Source of the DNA: Roseateles sp049532965
GTDB taxonomy: Bacteria; Pseudomonadota; Gammaproteobacteria; Burkholderiales; Burkholderiaceae_C
Assembly (NCBI RefSeq): GCF_049532965.1
Contig: NZ_CP186694.1
Location: 3,596,001 to 3,660,000 of the forward strand
DNA length: 64,000 bases
Direction: 5' to 3'
Part shown: in pieces, positions 18,024 through 27,863 of the stretch
Numbering within the stretch: the stretch's first letter is position 1
Layout: each line of letters begins with the position of its first letter
Notes under the pieces: generated by a model
Database searches by the model: none
Told to the model about the DNA's origin: nothing
Seen by the model: only the letters and a program-made list of their open reading frames with translations
Position numbers and translations under genes: made by a program

Positions 18024-19874
18024 CTAGCGAGCCGGCAGCTTCTCCGTCTCGATGTCGACGTAGGGCCAGAAGATCTGGTTGAAGAACGGCCGCCGGAAGC
18101 CGACCAGCCAGGGCTGCGCGATGTCCGTGACGATGCGATGGACCCGGTACTTCTGCGGCATGTAGGCGGTCAGCAGCTTCTGCGCCTCGCGCAGCAACGC
18201 CGCCCGCTCGGGTCCATCGGGCAGCACCAGCATGCGGCGGTAGATCTCGTCGTAGCGATCGAGCTTGAACCGACCCAGGTTCTGTCCCCCCGACGCCGGC
18301 CCGTACAACAGCTCCAGTCCGAGCTGCGCATCCGGCGTCGAGCTGTTGAACCCCAGTTGCCAGATCATCAGCTGGCCGGCCCGCGCCGACTTCAGGTTCT
18401 CCGGCCATTGCGCCAGCCGGATACGCATCCGCACGCCCAGCTTGTCCATGTCGCGCTTCCACAGCTCGTCATAGGGCTTGGAGCGCGAATCCGGCGTCGA
18501 GGCCACTTCCAGCACCAGCGGGCTGCCGTCGGGCTTGTCGCGCCAGCCGTCGCCGTCGCGGTCGACATAGCCATAGGTGTCCAGCAGCGCCTTGGCCCGC
18601 GCCAAGTCGTAATCGCTGTTCTCGCTCTTGTAGTCCGCCTCGTAGCCCCACGTCAGCGGCGACACCACCGATTGCGCCGGCACCGCCTGATGGCGCCGCG
18701 TGGTGGCGATCTCCGTCGGCACGTCGGTCGCCAGGCCGATCGCGCGCCGCAGCGCGACCTTGTCCGGCGTGTAGCCGCCGACGGTCGCGTCTTCCATGTT
18801 GAAGTAGTACATCGTGCGGTCGCTCGCCAGCACGCGGTACAGCTGCATGCCCTGCTTCACGAGGTTGGGCGCGAGCTTGCCATGCGGGATGGCGACATCG
18901 GCGTACTCCTCCGGCAGCAGGTACAGCAGGTCGAATTCGCGGTTCAGGAAGGACAGCCAACGCGGCTGGCCGGCCTCGATGATGCTGATCTCCACCGCAT
19001 CGACCATCGGCAGCCTGCGTCCCTGGAAGCGCGCCAGCAACTGCTGACCCTCGACGTCGTCGGGATTGGGATGCGCCTCGTAATGGACCTCGCGATAGCC
19101 CGGGTTGCGCACCAGCCGGATCAGCGAACCCCGCCGCCAGCGCTCCAGCATGAACGGCCCGGTGCCCACCGGGTGCTCCATCGACTTGCCGCCATAGGCC
19201 TCGATCACCTCGCGCGCGACCGCGCCATAGGTGTCGCCGCTGGCCAGGTTGTAGATGAAGCGCGGCCGCGGCTGCTCAAGCCGGAACTGCAGCGTGTAGC
19301 GGTCCAGCGCCCGCACGCCCTCGACGGGCTTGTCGTAGTCGAACGGCTTCTTCGTCTTCAGCGCCGCGGCGCGCAGCTCCTCCAGGCCGGCGATGCCCTC
19401 CTGCTTGAAGGTCGAGTACAGCGGCGCCTTCACCGCCGGATCGAAGAAGCGCTTGAGGCTGTAGACGTAGTCCTGCGCCGTCAGCTCGCGCTTGCGGCCC
19501 ATGAAGGCGGGATCGTCGGCGAAGTGGATGCCCGGGCGGATCCGGATCGTCCAGGTGCGGAAGTCCTCGGAGACCTCCGGCATCGCCGCGGCGGTGTTGG
19601 GCTTGAGCTTGAACGGCCGGGCGAGATAGTCGTAGTTGTAGAGCGCCTCGAAGATGTGGGCCGTGACGATGCGCGAATACAGGTCGCTGATCTGCGCGGG
19701 ATCGAAACCGGTCTCGGCCACCAGGAACGCATAGCGCAGCGTCTTCTCATGCGGCGAAGCCGCGGCGGTACCGGCGGGCGCCGATCCCGGCTTCAGCGGC
19801 GCGGCCGGTGCCGCGACGCCGAGCACCAGCGCCGCGAGCGTTCCGGCAAGGGAGGCGGGAAAGCGTGCGCGCAT
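18024..19874 (-). CDS. ABC transporter substrate-binding protein, family 5 (copy A)
   Basis: Periplasmic solute receptor of the dipeptide/oligopeptide type, 616 residues, with a Sec signal (MRARFPASLAGTLAALVLGVAAPA). The SBP_bac_5 fold is shown by LRYAFLVAETGFDPAQISD near the start, MEHPVGTGPFMLERWRRGSL in the middle and FNMEDATVGGYTPDKVALRRAIGLATDV in pieces further on. It is the last of three tandem paralogues (11 bp after copy B) and therefore likely shares the permeases and ATPase encoded divergently from 24021. Ligand unknown; peptides or related compounds are most likely. Confidence 0.92.
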   Translation of the reverse strand: MRARFPASLAGTLAALVLGVAAPAAPLKPGSAPAGTAAASPHEKTLRYAFLVAETGFDPAQISDLYSRIVTAHIFEALYNYDYLARPFKLKPNTAAAMPEVSEDFRTWTIRIRPGIHFADDPAFMGRKRELTAQDYVYSLKRFFDPAVKAPLYSTFKQEGIAGLEELRAAALKTKKPFDYDKPVEGVRALDRYTLQFRLEQPRPRFIYNLASGDTYGAVAREVIEAYGGKSMEHPVGTGPFMLERWRRGSLIRLVRNPGYREVHYEAHPNPDDVEGQQLLARFQGRRLPMVDAVEISIIEAGQPRWLSFLNREFDLLYLLPEEYADVAIPHGKLAPNLVKQGMQLYRVLASDRTMYYFNMEDATVGGYTPDKVALRRAIGLATDVPTEIATTRRHQAVPAQSVVSPLTWGYEADYKSENSDYDLARAKALLDTYGYVDRDGDGWRDKPDGSPLVLEVASTPDSRSKPYDELWKRDMDKLGVRMRIRLAQWPENLKSARAGQLMIWQLGFNSSTPDAQLGLELLYGPASGGQNLGRFKLDRYDEIYRRMLVLPDGPERAALLREAQKLLTAYMPQKYRVHRIVTDIAQPWLVGFRRPFFNQIFWPYVDIETEKLPAR

Positions 19875-19885
19875 GGACCTTGGAC

Positions 19886-21787
19886 CTACTGTTTGAAGCG
19901 GGCCGCCACGTCGGGATCGATGTCCACGTACTCCCACCAGTTCTGCCAGAACTGCGGCCGGCGGAAGCCGGTCATCTGCGGCTGCGCGATGTCGGTGATG
20001 AAACGATGGCCGCGGTACTTGTAGGGCATGTACGCGGACGCATAGCGCTTGGTCTCATCGAAGATCTTCTGCCGCTCGGGCCCATCGGGCAGGTGCGAGG
20101 CCTCGTCGTAGAGCTTGTCGACCGCGGGCAGCCGGAAGCGCGCGTAGTTCTGCGCGCCGATCTGGCCGCTGTACATCCGCGCCAGCGAGTCCTGCCCATC
20201 CGGCTTGGCCGCGGACGTCGCCAGCGCCCAGATCTGGTACTTGCCGGCCCGCAAGGCCTTCAGGTTCTCGGGCCACTTCGCCGGCTTGTAGACGATGCGC
20301 AGCCCGACGGCATTGAGGTTCTTCTGATAGATCTCGTCGATCTGCCGCTGGAACTGCTCGGGCGTGGTCAGGCTCTGCAGCACCAGCGGCTGGCCGTCGG
20401 GCAGGTCGCGCCAGCCGTCGCCATCCTTGTCGACGTAGCCGTACAGGTCGAGCAGCGCCTTCGCGCGCGCCGGATCGAAGCTGCTCATGTCGCTCTTGAA
20501 CGCCGGATCGAAGCCCGTCGTGCCCGGCATGTACAGCGACTGGGCCGGCACCGCCTGGCCGCGCCGCACCAGGCGCAGCTCGCGCTCCACATCCATCGCC
20601 AGCGAGATGGCCCGGCGCAGCGCGATCTTCTCGGGCGTGTAGCCGCCCACCACCGGGTCCTCCATGTTGAAGACGGTGAACAGCACGTCCGACGCCACGG
20701 TCCGGTACGCGTGCTTGCCCTGCTTCTCGAGGTTGGGCGCCAGCTTGCCCTGGGGCATCGCCTGGGTGATGAAGTCTTCCGGCGTGCGCTCGATGAAGTC
20801 GTACTCGCCGTTCAGGAAGGACAGCCAGCGCGGCTGGTTCTCCTCGATGATGCCGATCTCGACGCGGTCGATCATCGGCAGCCGCCGCCCCTTGAAGCGC
20901 GCCTTCAGCGCCTGCCCCTCGGCGTCGTCCGGCGCGGGATCGACCTCCTGGTCGTAGAAGCGCTCGCGATACAGCGGATTGCGCTCCAGCACGATCAGCG
21001 ACGAGCGCCGCCATTGCTTCAGCACGAACGGCCCGGTACCCACCGGATGGGCCATCGACTCGCCCGGATAGGCCTCGATCACCTCGCGCGCGACGGCACC
21101 GTAGAGATCGCCCTGCGCGAAGACCTCCATCAGCCGCGGCCGGGTCTCCCGGGTGCGGAACTGGATCGTGTAGCGGTCCAGCGCACGCACGCCTTCGATG
21201 GGCTTGTCGTAATCGAAGCGGCGGCCGCCCTTGCGGACTTCGTCGTGGTACTCGTTGAGGCCCAGCAGCCCGAGTTCCTCGACCTCGCTCCATGACGGCG
21301 ACGCGACCGCGGGATCGGCGAAGCGCTTGATCGCGTAGACGTAGTCCTCCGCCGTCAGCTCGCGCTTGCGGCCCTTGAAGGCGGGGTCGTCGGCGAAGAG
21401 GATGCCGGGCCGCAGCCTGACGGTCCAGCGCTTGTAGCCGTCGGCGGACTCCGGCGCCGCCGCCGCGGTCAGCGGTTTCATCCGCGCGGGGCGCGCCAGA
21501 TGGTCGTAGGTGTAGAGGCCCTCGAAGAGATGGGGCGTGATCATCCGCGAGTAGAGATCGGTGACCTTCGCCGGATCGAAGCCGGTCTCCGCGACGCGGA
21601 AGGCATAGCGCAGCACCTTCGGCGAGGTAGCCGCGCCGGATGGGCTGGATGCGATGGATGCGCTGGATGCGGATCCGGATGCGGCCGGGGACGGCACCGC
21701 GTCCCGCGCCGTGGCCGGAGCGAGCGTGGTGGCCATGCCCGCCGCGAGCGCGGTGGCGGCCAGGCATCGGGCACGGAATGTCGTCAT
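19886..21787 (-). CDS. ABC transporter substrate-binding protein, family 5 (copy B)
   Basis: Second of the three paralogous receptors, 633 residues. Sec signal (residues about 1-27, ending PATARD), then a short Ser/Ala-rich spacer with small DNA repeats, then the SBP_bac_5 domain (VLRYAFRVAETGFDPAKVTDL, MAHPVGTGPFVLKQWRRSSL, FNMEDPVVGGYTPEKIALRR). It is close to copies A and C along its whole length. It sits 16 bp after copy C and 11 bp before copy A on the same strand, so the three form one transcript read away from the transporter core. Confidence 0.92.
   Translation of the reverse strand: MTTFRARCLAATALAAGMATTLAPATARDAVPSPAASGSASSASIASSPSGAATSPKVLRYAFRVAETGFDPAKVTDLYSRMITPHLFEGLYTYDHLARPARMKPLTAAAAPESADGYKRWTVRLRPGILFADDPAFKGRKRELTAEDYVYAIKRFADPAVASPSWSEVEELGLLGLNEYHDEVRKGGRRFDYDKPIEGVRALDRYTIQFRTRETRPRLMEVFAQGDLYGAVAREVIEAYPGESMAHPVGTGPFVLKQWRRSSLIVLERNPLYRERFYDQEVDPAPDDAEGQALKARFKGRRLPMIDRVEIGIIEENQPRWLSFLNGEYDFIERTPEDFITQAMPQGKLAPNLEKQGKHAYRTVASDVLFTVFNMEDPVVGGYTPEKIALRRAISLAMDVERELRLVRRGQAVPAQSLYMPGTTGFDPAFKSDMSSFDPARAKALLDLYGYVDKDGDGWRDLPDGQPLVLQSLTTPEQFQRQIDEIYQKNLNAVGLRIVYKPAKWPENLKALRAGKYQIWALATSAAKPDGQDSLARMYSGQIGAQNYARFRLPAVDKLYDEASHLPDGPERQKIFDETKRYASAYMPYKYRGHRFITDIAQPQMTGFRRPQFWQNWWEYVDIDPDVAARFKQ
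21638..21684. repeat. Short imperfect tandem repeats inside copy B
   Basis: Iterations of GGATGC/GGATGG-type units (about 9 bp period) encode the Ser/Ala-rich spacer after the signal peptide of the copy B receptor (SASSASIASSPSG). It is in frame and probably a slippage-grown linker. Confidence 0.55.
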
Positions 21788-21803
21788 TGCGGCCGCTCCC
21801 GTT

Positions 21804-23696
21804 TCAGCGCTTGCCCTGCACCTTCGCGAGCACGTCGGTGTCGATGTCGACGAACGTGTAGAAGTCGCGCTGGTAGAGGTTCTTGTCGTAGCCGAGCACC
21901 CAGGGTTGCGTGATGTCGGTGTAGATGCGGTGGACCTCCACCTTGTAGGGCATGTAGGCCGTCAGCAGCCGCTGCGCATCCTGCATCACCGCGACGCGCT
22001 CGGGGCCGTCCGGCATCGAGTGCTGCTTGCGGTACAGCGCATTGAACTCCGGCAGGTCGAAGCGCGACTTGTTCGATTGCCCCTTGCTGCCGCCGTACGC
22101 CAGGCCCAGGAAGTTCTCGCCATCGGGGATGTCGGCGCTCCAGCCCATGCCCCACATCTGCAGCTTGCCGGCGTTGGCGGCCTTGAGGTTCTCCGGCCAC
22201 TTGGCGATCTTGAAGCGGATGCGGACCTGCAGCGCGTCCATGTCCTTCTGCCAGAGCTCCACCAGCTGGCGATTGCGTCCGTCGGGCTGGGTCGCGTACT
22301 CGAGCACCAGCGGGCTGCCGTCGGGCAGGTCGCGCCAGCCGTCGCCGTCCTTGTCGACATAGCCGTACAGGTCCAGCAGCGCCTTGGCGCGCGCCGGGTC
22401 GTACTGGCTCATCTCGGTCTTGAAGGACTTGTCGTAGCCGGTCACGCCCGGCGAGATGATCCCCTGCGCGGGGATCGCCTGGCCCTTGCGCGGCAGGCGG
22501 ACCTGGCGCTCGACATCGACGCCCAGCGCGATCGCGCGGCGCAGCGCGATCTTGTCGGGCGTGTAGCCGCCCACGACCGGATCCTCCATGTTGAAGTAGG
22601 AGGCCGAGATGTCCGCGCGCTCATAGCGGATCGCGCGCATGCCCTCCTTGGCCAGGTTGGGCGCAATCTTGTTCTGCGGGATCGCCACCGGAGCGAAGTC
22701 CTCCGGCAGCTCGTCCATGAAGTCGAATTCCTTGCGCAGGAAGGCCAGCCAGCGCGGCTGGCTCTCCTCGATCACCGCGATCTCGACGCGGTCGACCATC
22801 GGCAGCTTGCGGCCCTGCAGCCGCTTGACCTGCTCGATCAGCGCCGGCGGACGGTCGGGGCCGACCTCCTCGCGATAGCGCACGTCGCGGAAGTTGGGGT
22901 TCTTCTCCAGCACCATGCGCGACGAGCGGCGCCATTCCGCCAGCCGCCACGCGCCCGTGCCGACCGGGTGCTCCATGATCTTGTCGCCGTAGAACTCGAC
23001 CACCTCGCGCGCCATCAGGCCGAGCATCGGATCGGCGAAGTGGTACAGGAAGCGCGGATCGCTGTGGGCGACGCGGATCTCGACCGTGTAGCGGTCGAGC
23101 GCGCGCACGCCCTCGACCGGGCGGGCGTAGTCGAACGGCGTCTTGTTCTTCAGCGCCTCGGCACGCACCTCCGAAAGCCCCAGGATCTTCGCGCCCTCCA
23201 GGCGATAGAGGTGGCCGCTCTTGTTGCGCGGGTCGTAGTGGCGCTTGACGGTGTAGACCAGGTCCTCGGCCACCAGCTCGCGCTTGCGGCCCTTGAAGGC
23301 CGGGTCGTCGGCAAAGAAGATGCCCGGCTTGATCTTGAAGACGAAGCGCTTGAAATCGTCGAAGACCTCCGGCAAGCCGTCGGTGATGTTGGGCTCGAGC
23401 CGGTACGGACGAGCCAGGTAGCTGTAGCGCAGCGGCGCATCGAAGATCCCCGACGTGACGTTGCGCGAATACAGGTCGGTCACCTGCACCGGATCAAAGC
23501 CGGTCTCCGCCGCGCGGATCGAATAGCGCAGCACCTTGGGCGCGGGCGCCGTGGCCGCAGCCGGGCCGGGGGCGTCGCCGGCGGCCTGCGCGCCGGACGG
23601 GATCGCCGCCAGGGTCGCCAGGATCGCCACGGATGACGCGAGGGATGCCGAAAGTAAGAGCGCCTGGGATTGTGTCCCGGCCGTGCCGCGTCGCAT
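21804..23696 (-). CDS. ABC transporter substrate-binding protein, family 5 (copy C)
   Basis: First gene of the three-receptor operon, 630 residues from the ATG at 23696. Signal peptide about 1-39 (ending AAIPSGAQAAG), a Pro/Ala spacer, then the SBP_bac_5 domain: VLRYSIRAAETGFDPVQVTDL, MEHPVGTGAWRLAEWRRSSR, FNMEDPVVGGYTPDKIALRRA. Shared with copies A and B are the phrases on the order of EESQPRWLAFLRKEFDFM. It starts about 325 bp from the divergent permease gene, consistent with a shared control region. Receptors of this kind bind peptides or other nitrogenous ligands; this one's ligand is unknown. Confidence 0.92.
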   Translation of the reverse strand: MRRGTAGTQSQALLLSASLASSVAILATLAAIPSGAQAAGDAPGPAAATAPAPKVLRYSIRAAETGFDPVQVTDLYSRNVTSGIFDAPLRYSYLARPYRLEPNITDGLPEVFDDFKRFVFKIKPGIFFADDPAFKGRKRELVAEDLVYTVKRHYDPRNKSGHLYRLEGAKILGLSEVRAEALKNKTPFDYARPVEGVRALDRYTVEIRVAHSDPRFLYHFADPMLGLMAREVVEFYGDKIMEHPVGTGAWRLAEWRRSSRMVLEKNPNFRDVRYREEVGPDRPPALIEQVKRLQGRKLPMVDRVEIAVIEESQPRWLAFLRKEFDFMDELPEDFAPVAIPQNKIAPNLAKEGMRAIRYERADISASYFNMEDPVVGGYTPDKIALRRAIALGVDVERQVRLPRKGQAIPAQGIISPGVTGYDKSFKTEMSQYDPARAKALLDLYGYVDKDGDGWRDLPDGSPLVLEYATQPDGRNRQLVELWQKDMDALQVRIRFKIAKWPENLKAANAGKLQMWGMGWSADIPDGENFLGLAYGGSKGQSNKSRFDLPEFNALYRKQHSMPDGPERVAVMQDAQRLLTAYMPYKVEVHRIYTDITQPWVLGYDKNLYQRDFYTFVDIDTDVLAKVQGKR

Positions 23697-24020
23697 CTGG
23701 ATCTCGTCCTCGAATTCGAAAGCGCGCCAGTCTAGTGGGCGATGTCCGCGCCCGCCATGCCGGCAACCCGGAGCTTGCGCCGATGGCATCGCCGCGGGGC
23801 GCATGGCGGATGAAAGCACCTGCTTCGACGAGGGTGCTTCATCAGTTTTCTTCGATGGATTCAGGGCAAATGCCGGGGCGGCGGTGGTCGGTGCTCACGT
23901 AGACTCGCGCGTGATTTTTCGACCCGCAGGCCCCGGCCGTCACAAGCGTCCGGGGTCTGTCTTTATCGGTCGCCGGGTTCGAACGCGGGCTCGGCGGCGC
24001 TTGCTTGGAGTTCCGCGGTC
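23697..24020. promoter_or_regulatory. Divergent control region of the ABC transport system
   Basis: This gene-free stretch of 324 bases lies between the receptor operon (-) and the permease/ATPase operon (+). TAGACT occurs on the - strand at 23729-23734, about 33 bp before the copy C start, and on the + strand at 23900-23905, about 115 bp before the permease start. Both are plausible -10 elements, without convincing -35 partners. It contains an AT-richer patch around 23840-23870 unlike the coding flanks. Confidence 0.4.
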
Positions 24021-24959
24021 ATGGCGGCATATCTCATCAGGCGCCTGTGGCAGATGGTCCCGACATTGTTGGGCGTCGTGCTGCTGGTGTTCTTCCTCTT
24101 CAAATGGTTTGGCGGCGATCCCGCCGAAGTGCTCGGCGGCCTGAACGCCAGCCAGGACCAGATCGAAGCCATCCGCGAGCAGCTCGGCCTGAACAAGCCG
24201 GTGTGGGAGCAGCTGCTGATCTTCCTGCAGCAGATCGTGACCTTCGACTGGGGCAAGAGCTGGGCGACCAACGAGTCGGTGGCCAACCTCTTCGCCACCC
24301 GCATGCCGGCGACGCTGACGGTGATGCTGCCGATCCTGGTGCTCGAAGTGATCCTGGCGATCCCGTTCGCGCTGGCCGTCGCCTACATGCGCGGCAGCCT
24401 GACCGACCGCACGGTGATGATCGTGACCACCGTGGCGGTGTCGATCTCGCTGCTGGTCTACGTGATCGTGTTCCAGTACGTCTTCGCGTTCCGGCTCGGC
24501 TGGTTCCCGGTGCAGGGCTGGAGCGACAGCTTCTGGACCAACCTGACCACCTACGCGCCGCTGCCGGTGTTCGTCGCGGTGGCGGTGGCGCTGTCGCCGT
24601 ACACGCGGCTGTACCGCACCTTCTTCCTCGACGAGATCGGCCATGAGTACGTGCGCACCGCGCGCGCCAAGGGCCTGACCGAGAAGACGATCCTGCTCAA
24701 GCACGTGCTGCGCAACGCGATGATCCCGATCATGACCAACATCTCGGTGGCGCTGCCCAGCGTGTTCGTGGGCTCGTTCCTGCTGGAGGTGTTCTTCTCG
24801 ATCCCGGGCCTGGGCCGCGAGATCCTGCTGGCGGTCAACCGCAACGACTATCCGGTGATCCAGGCGTTCGCGATCTACATCGCGGCGCTGACGATGGTGG
24901 TGAACCTCATCACCGATCTCCTCTACAAGCTGGTCGATCCGCGGGTGGTCCTGAAATGA
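24021..24959 (+). CDS. ABC transporter permease, DppB/OppB type
   Basis: Inner-membrane permease of 312 residues with six predicted helices; the N-terminus MAAYLIRRLWQMVPTLLGVV is typical of the DppB/OppB group. The cytoplasmic coupling (EAA) loop is in EYVRTARAKGLTEKTILLKHVLRNAMIP, read in two parts. It overlaps the next permease gene by 4 bp (ATGA), so translation is coupled. It forms the heterodimeric channel with the following gene. The ATG follows GGAG. Confidence 0.94.
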   Translation: MAAYLIRRLWQMVPTLLGVVLLVFFLFKWFGGDPAEVLGGLNASQDQIEAIREQLGLNKPVWEQLLIFLQQIVTFDWGKSWATNESVANLFATRMPATLTVMLPILVLEVILAIPFALAVAYMRGSLTDRTVMIVTTVAVSISLLVYVIVFQYVFAFRLGWFPVQGWSDSFWTNLTTYAPLPVFVAVAVALSPYTRLYRTFFLDEIGHEYVRTARAKGLTEKTILLKHVLRNAMIPIMTNISVALPSVFVGSFLLEVFFSIPGLGREILLAVNRNDYPVIQAFAIYIAALTMVVNLITDLLYKLVDPRVVLK

Positions 24960-26008
24960 GCGCAGTCCTGTCCAATCCCGCGGCGGCCGCGGCACCCCGG
25001 CGCTCGCAAGGCGTGTGGGCCGCTTCCTGGCGCCGGCTCAAGGCCGACAAGGTCGGCGTGTTCTCGATGGTCGTGGTGGCGCTGTCGCTCCTGCTCGTGC
25101 TGGCGGCGGGCCTGGGCCTGGTGGCCGGCGACTGGCAGAAGGAGACCGGCGTGCCGAACGCGCCGCCGACCTTCATGGGCCCGGCGCCCGCGGAGAAAGC
25201 CGGCGCGATCGTGCAGCCCAAGGGTCCGAACGTGGACCTGAGCGACATCGACCCGCTGGCGCCGAAATACGCCGAATGGGCCGAGCGCGCCAAGCAATAC
25301 AAGACCGACGAGGCGCCGCGCGCCCAGACGCTGCCCTTCGGCGCGGACCGCCTGGGCCGCGACGTGCTGGCCAAGGCGATCAAGGGCGCGGAGATCTCGA
25401 TCATGGTCGGCCTGCTGGCGGCGCTGGTGGCCACGGTGATCGGCACGGTGCTGGGCGCGCTGTCGGGCTTCTACGGCGGCAAGGTCGGCGACGTGCTGGA
25501 GTGGGTCTACAACGTCTTCACTGCGATGCCCAACATCCTGCTGATCTTCGCGTTCGCGGTGGTGTTCGGCCGCGGCGTGCTGCCGGTGGTGATGATCCTG
25601 GGCCTGGCCGGCTGGACCGGCATCTACCGCCTGGTGCGGGCGGAGTTCATGAAGCACTCGGTGCGCGAGTACGTCCGCAGCGCCGAGGCGATCGGCGCCA
25701 GCCGCAGCTCGCGCATGTTCAAGCACATCCTGCCCAACGTGTCGCACGTGGCGCTGGTGCAGCTGTCGCTGCACGTGGTGAGCTTCATCAAGAGCGAGGT
25801 GATCCTGTCCTACCTGGGCCTGGGCGTCAGCGTGGACCAGGTGTCCTGGGGCACGATGCTGGCGGAAGCGCAGAGCGAGCTGATCCTGGGCTACTGGTGG
25901 CAACTGGCCGCGGTGACCGGCTTCATGGCGGTGTTCGTCACGGCGTTCGCCCTCTTCACGGATGCGCTGCGCGATGCGCTCGATCCGAAACTTCGCGGTC
26001 TGGAGTAA
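24956..26008 (+). CDS. ABC transporter permease, DppC/OppC type
   Basis: Second permease of the peptide-type importer, 350 residues. Following the first membrane helix (about residues 30-60) there is a periplasmic segment of about 65 residues, longer than in the short DppC proteins. The core ends with the coupling loop EYVRSAEAIGASRSSRMFKH and helices up to DALRDALDPKLRGLE. The gene overlaps the upstream permease by 4 bp and is followed after 6 bp by the ATPase gene, forming one operon. Confidence 0.94.
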   Translation: MSAVLSNPAAAAAPRRSQGVWAASWRRLKADKVGVFSMVVVALSLLLVLAAGLGLVAGDWQKETGVPNAPPTFMGPAPAEKAGAIVQPKGPNVDLSDIDPLAPKYAEWAERAKQYKTDEAPRAQTLPFGADRLGRDVLAKAIKGAEISIMVGLLAALVATVIGTVLGALSGFYGGKVGDVLEWVYNVFTAMPNILLIFAFAVVFGRGVLPVVMILGLAGWTGIYRLVRAEFMKHSVREYVRSAEAIGASRSSRMFKHILPNVSHVALVQLSLHVVSFIKSEVILSYLGLGVSVDQVSWGTMLAEAQSELILGYWWQLAAVTGFMAVFVTAFALFTDALRDALDPKLRGLE

Positions 26009-26014
26009 GTCGCC

Positions 26015-27703
26015 ATGCTGTTGAGCATTCAAGACCTGAAGGTCGCCTTCCGCATGGGCAAGGTCGACGGCGTCATGCAGCGCCAGCTGGCCGTCAAGGG
26101 CGTCAGCTTCGACATCCCCGAGAACAGCACCGTCGCACTGGTGGGCGAGTCGGGCTCGGGCAAAAGCGTGACGGCGATGTCCATCCTCAACCTGCTGCCC
26201 GACAACGCCGAGCGCAGCGGCGCGATCCTGTTCCAGGGGCGCGACCTGCTGAAGACCTCGCTGCGGGAGTTGCAGTCGGTGCGCGGCCGCGAGATCGCCT
26301 GCGTGTTCCAGGACCCGATGAGCTCGCTCAATCCGGTGTTCCCGGTCGCGGACCAGGTCATGGAGCCGCTGATCAAGCACCTGGGCATGAGCCGCCGCCA
26401 GGCGCTGGTGCGCGCCGAGGAGCTGCTCAACGAGGTCGGCATCCCCGATCCGAAGCGCCGGCTCAAGAGCTATCCGCATGAGATGTCCGGCGGCCAGCAG
26501 CAGCGCGTGATGATCGCGGTGGCGCTGGCCTGCAACCCCAAGCTGCTGATCGCCGACGAGCCGACCACCGCGCTGGACGTCACCATCCAGCGCCAGGTGA
26601 TGGAGCTGATGGCGCGGCTCAAGGACACGCACAAGATGAGCATGCTGTTCATCTCGCACGACCTGGGCGTGGTGGGCGAGATCGCGGACCAGGTCGTCGT
26701 CATGCGCCATGGCGAGATCCGCGAGAAGGCGCCGGTGGCCGACATCTTCCATCGTCCGCAGGACGCCTACACCAAGGCGCTGCTGGCATGCCGGCCGTCG
26801 CTGACAGAGAACCCGGCGCGGCTGATGGTCATCGACGACCACATCGCCGGCCGCGCGGCGCAGGGCACCGGCAAGGCCAAGGACCCGCAGGCGCCGGTGA
26901 TCCTGGAAGCCCGGGGCCTGCGCAAGAGCTTCTTCTTCCGTTCGGGCCTGTTCGGCAAGACCGAGTTCAAGGCGGTCAAGGGCGTGGACTTCCAGCTCCG
27001 CAAGGGCCACACGCTGGGCGTGGTCGGCGAGTCGGGCTCCGGCAAGACGACGATGGGCCTGACGCTGCTGCGCCTGCACGAGCCCACCGGCGGGGAGGTG
27101 CTCTTCGAGGGCCGCGACCTGCTCAAGATGAATGGGGCCGAGTGGCAGAAGATGCGGCGCCGCATCCAGGTGGTCTTCCAGAACCCGTATGCGTCGCTGA
27201 ACCCGCGCTTCACGATCGCGCAGACGCTGCTGGAGCCGATGGAGATCCACGGCATCGGCGCCAGCCACGACGAGCGGCTGGCCACCGCCAGCGCGCTGCT
27301 GAAGAAGGTCGGGCTGGACGAATCGGCGCTGCACAAGTACCCGCACGAGTTCTCCGGCGGACAGCGCCAGCGCATCGCGATCGCGCGCTGCCTGACGCTC
27401 AAGCCGGAGGTGCTGGTGCTGGACGAGGCGGTGTCGGCGCTGGACGTGTCGGTCCAGGCCCAGGTGCTGAACCTGCTCAAGGACCTGCAGGACGAGTTCG
27501 GGCTGAGCTACATCTTCATCAGCCATGACCTGGCGGTCGTGAAGTTCATCTCGGACGAGGTGCTGGTCATGCAGCATGGGGACGTCGTCGAGCAGAACGA
27601 CGCCCGCGCGCTGCTGGCTGCGCCGAAGGAGGAGTACACCCGGCGCCTGCTGGGCGCAGTGCCGCGCGGCTACCAGGGGCATGAGGCGGCGGCCGTCGCC
27701 TGA
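26015..27703 (+). CDS. ABC transporter ATPase, fused DppD-DppF type (two nucleotide-binding domains)
   Basis: A single 562-residue protein carries both motor domains of the importer, as in YejF/GsiA. Domain 1 (about 5-265) has Walker A GESGSGKSVT, signature MSGGQQQR and Walker B LLIADEPTTALD. Domain 2 (about 295-550) has GESGSGKTTM, FSGGQRQR and VLVLDEAVSALD. Each ends in the oligopeptide-transporter C-terminal extension. All catalytic motifs look intact. It closes the permease operon; a GC-rich inverted sequence follows the stop at about 27705-27735 but has no T-run. Confidence 0.95.
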   Translation: MLLSIQDLKVAFRMGKVDGVMQRQLAVKGVSFDIPENSTVALVGESGSGKSVTAMSILNLLPDNAERSGAILFQGRDLLKTSLRELQSVRGREIACVFQDPMSSLNPVFPVADQVMEPLIKHLGMSRRQALVRAEELLNEVGIPDPKRRLKSYPHEMSGGQQQRVMIAVALACNPKLLIADEPTTALDVTIQRQVMELMARLKDTHKMSMLFISHDLGVVGEIADQVVVMRHGEIREKAPVADIFHRPQDAYTKALLACRPSLTENPARLMVIDDHIAGRAAQGTGKAKDPQAPVILEARGLRKSFFFRSGLFGKTEFKAVKGVDFQLRKGHTLGVVGESGSGKTTMGLTLLRLHEPTGGEVLFEGRDLLKMNGAEWQKMRRRIQVVFQNPYASLNPRFTIAQTLLEPMEIHGIGASHDERLATASALLKKVGLDESALHKYPHEFSGGQRQRIAIARCLTLKPEVLVLDEAVSALDVSVQAQVLNLLKDLQDEFGLSYIFISHDLAVVKFISDEVLVMQHGDVVEQNDARALLAAPKEEYTRRLLGAVPRGYQGHEAAAVA

Positions 27704-27855
27704 GGACCTTCCCCCGGGGGTCCCGGGGAATCCCTGCGGGAGGCGGCCGCCCGGCCGCTGCACCAGGCAGCTGCACCAAAAGGGAACTTTCCACAAGCAC
27801 GAAGTCCCGGTCCCTCGCCCGCGCGGGGAGGGCCGGCGACGGGGCCAAGCGATGG

Positions 27856-27863
27856 CTAGAATG
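27856..27863 (+). promoter_or_regulatory. Possible -10 element for the lpt-rpoN cluster
   Basis: CTAGAATG with TAGAAT 33 bp before the lptA start. The same octamer lies before tkt (62987) and, on the other strand, before the M48 gene (10741). No good -35 hexamer is seen at normal spacing. Confidence 0.3.

Noticed and set aside
27705..27760. GC-rich inverted sequence after the ABC ATPase considered as a terminator
   Set aside because: Arms overlap and pair imperfectly and no T-run follows; too weak to list as a feature.
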